The notes below the pieces were generated by a model. The model had not been told where the DNA came from and made no database searches. It worked only from the letters and a program-made list of their open reading frames with translations. The position numbers and the translations under genes are program-made. From contig NZ_MEHT01000011.1 of NCBI RefSeq assembly GCF_001870675.1, forward strand, positions 21,668 to 85,667: a stretch of DNA of 64,000 bases, in the 5' to 3' direction. This document shows, piece by piece, positions 62,936-64,000 of the stretch (the first letter of the stretch is position 1; each line of letters starts with the position of its first letter). This stretch comes from Roseinatronobacter thiooxidans. Its GTDB lineage: Bacteria; Pseudomonadota; Alphaproteobacteria; Rhodobacterales; Rhodobacteraceae.

Positions 62936-63583
62936 ATGAATAACGACAGCAGCAACACACCCACCACCAAAACCATCGATCTCTTCACTTATTTGCGTGA
63001 AGGCATAGAGGCAAAATTGCCGCCTTGCGCCCTCGCTAGGATGCATGCAGAAGAAGCCGGTGAAGTATTCGACGAGGCCGCTTGGGACGCCGCCGAGGCT
63101 GAGGCGCAGGCTGAACGCTCGCGGGCGTGCCGTCGTCAGCTGATCGAGCTTTGTAAGGAGGTTCTCAGGGAGCACTCAGAACATCCAGCGTTTCTCGCCC
63201 ACGAAGTTGAACAAAATGATATCAGCAAGCCCACGCATGACAGCAACCCCATTGAGTACGAGTATATGATTGCGCAACTGATGTCAGACATAGAAAACGG
63301 CGAAGTGCCAACTGCTTCTGCCTTGCCTGCATTGTTGGAGCACAAGACGTCGACCAACCAGTTGTTCTGGCGAGAACGCCCTGTGGAGCTTTTCACTTCC
63401 GCTTTACATTGTCAGCGCTGGAATGACGAGTTTGCTGACAAAGAGGCGTTTACTGCGCGCTGTGACAATGGTCATCGGAAAGATGCGATATTCCACTGGG
63501 AGTTCTGCGCCCCTGATGTAGTTTCGGCTCTTGAAAGCGGCGAGTGGCCGGAAGGTGCTGGGTGCATTATTTCGACTGAGTGA
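62936..63583 (+). CDS. Hypothetical protein, 215 aa
   Basis: Acidic, no family recognised. The start at 62936 is supported by AAGGAAATCCAC. An in-frame upstream extension to 62732 overlaps the previous gene. It has a charged helical middle (DAAEAEAQAERSRACRRQLI) and a cysteine-poor C-terminus ending SGEWPEGAGCIISTE. Consistent with a phage or plasmid accessory protein. Confidence 0.5.
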   Translation: MNNDSSNTPTTKTIDLFTYLREGIEAKLPPCALARMHAEEAGEVFDEAAWDAAEAEAQAERSRACRRQLIELCKEVLREHSEHPAFLAHEVEQNDISKPTHDSNPIEYEYMIAQLMSDIENGEVPTASALPALLEHKTSTNQLFWRERPVELFTSALHCQRWNDEFADKEAFTARCDNGHRKDAIFHWEFCAPDVVSALESGEWPEGAGCIISTE

Positions 63584-63831
63584 CACCCCAGAGAAGCCCG
63601 CGTAATTCGAGCGGACCCCCAAGCGACAACCTCGCTTCCATATGCCGACGCCAACGTCACGCGCTCAGCCGGTCGCTGGGTCTCTTGCTGCGCGGGCTCC
63701 GTGTCTGTCGAAGGACACTGCACAGCGGTTGCTGACGCAGAGGGGGACGAGTTGATCAAAACGCCCGCGCAGATCATTCGGGCTCGAGTGGCCTTCCAGC
63801 GGTGATAACAGCTTCGCCTGCTAAGCATAGA

Positions 63832-63878
63832 GCCCCCGACGAGACAGCGCTTCAGCGGTCTTGTCGGGGGTCCTTTCC
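63832..63878 (+). terminator. Hairpin near the right end
   Basis: CCCCCGAC pairs with GTCGGGGG, extended by AGAC/GTCT, around a central loop of about 12 bases, then TCCTTT. It lies about 250 bases downstream of the 215-residue unknown gene. Confidence 0.5.
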
Positions 63879-63927
63879 ATCGCGATCCAGCAGATGCGAC
63901 CCTGCAGACCCGTCGGTCGCCGCCTCC

Positions 63928-63951
63928 CCTCAACCTCAACCTCAACCTCAA
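63928..63951. repeat. Four tandem CCTCAA hexamers
   Basis: CCTCAA is repeated four times without interruption. It is a short simple repeat in non-coding DNA at the right end of the window. Confidence 0.7.
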
Positions 63952-64000
63952 AATCAATCTTCAAGGCCCCGTGTTGGGCCGTAAGCATCCGCCGAGGGCC

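Larger units (their letters stand above)
63584..64000. other. Right-end intergenic region
   Basis: About 417 bases to the window end with no supported gene. It contains a terminator-like hairpin and a short tandem CCTCAA tract. Confidence 0.5.

Noticed and set aside
1..64000. CRISPR array or complete insertion sequence
   Set aside because: No regularly spaced repeat-spacer series was seen, and no transposase gene was recognised; the repeats found are the tandem autotransporter units, simple hexamers and two palindromic elements.

Overview
The window reads as chromosomal DNA of a high-GC alphaproteobacterium, most likely of the Rhodobacterales (Rhodobacteraceae). The evidence is the dxs-ispA-xseB-deacetylase gene order, a TRAP dicarboxylate-type transporter, an FnrL-like oxygen regulator, a cobalamin-binding regulator of the AerR/PpaA type, and two palindromic extragenic elements of a kind I associate with this order. 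That placement is an inference from gene content; no rRNA or other species marker is present.

Positions 1-14,100 hold a secreted RTX glycoside-hydrolase-like protein (cut by the window start), an Fnr-type regulator, a FIST sensor protein with its NarL-type response regulator (the expected kinase is missing or reduced to a fragment), NADP-glutamate dehydrogenase, two OmpA-domain envelope proteins, Lon protease and a tRNA-Val(CAC). Positions 14,250-24,400 hold an arsenate detoxification operon (ArsR-ArsC fusion, GAPDH, ArsJ), a PfkB kinase, a ModE-like regulator, a cobalamin-binding protein, and a TRAP transporter operon (dctP-dctQ-dctM-SDR). An iclR-thiolase-acyl-CoA synthetase-DUF296 operon is divergent to the TRAP operon, and together they look like one carboxylic-acid catabolic locus.

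Positions 29,000-47,550 are mostly core genes: dxs, ispA, xseB, deacetylase, amn, an HU-like protein, two metallo-beta-lactamase-fold proteins, an M20 amidohydrolase, an AraC regulator divergent from a large autotransporter with 144-bp internal repeats, a haloacid dehalogenase, a fragment of a fumarylacetoacetase-family gene, a universal stress protein, an MTA/SAH nucleosidase and alanine racemase.

From about 47,700 to the right end the region is accessory. Two very similar MmeI-like (type IIL) restriction-modification enzymes lie in direct orientation. They differ sharply only in the target recognition segment. Between them is an AT-richer cassette on the opposite strand encoding an orphan P-loop ATPase and an exported trypsin-like protease. 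A tyrosine integrase, a serine recombinase preceded by five copies of a TGTCC-type motif, and three small phage- or plasmid-like unknown genes follow. This defence and mobile island is the most interesting part of the window. No CRISPR array and no complete insertion sequence were seen.
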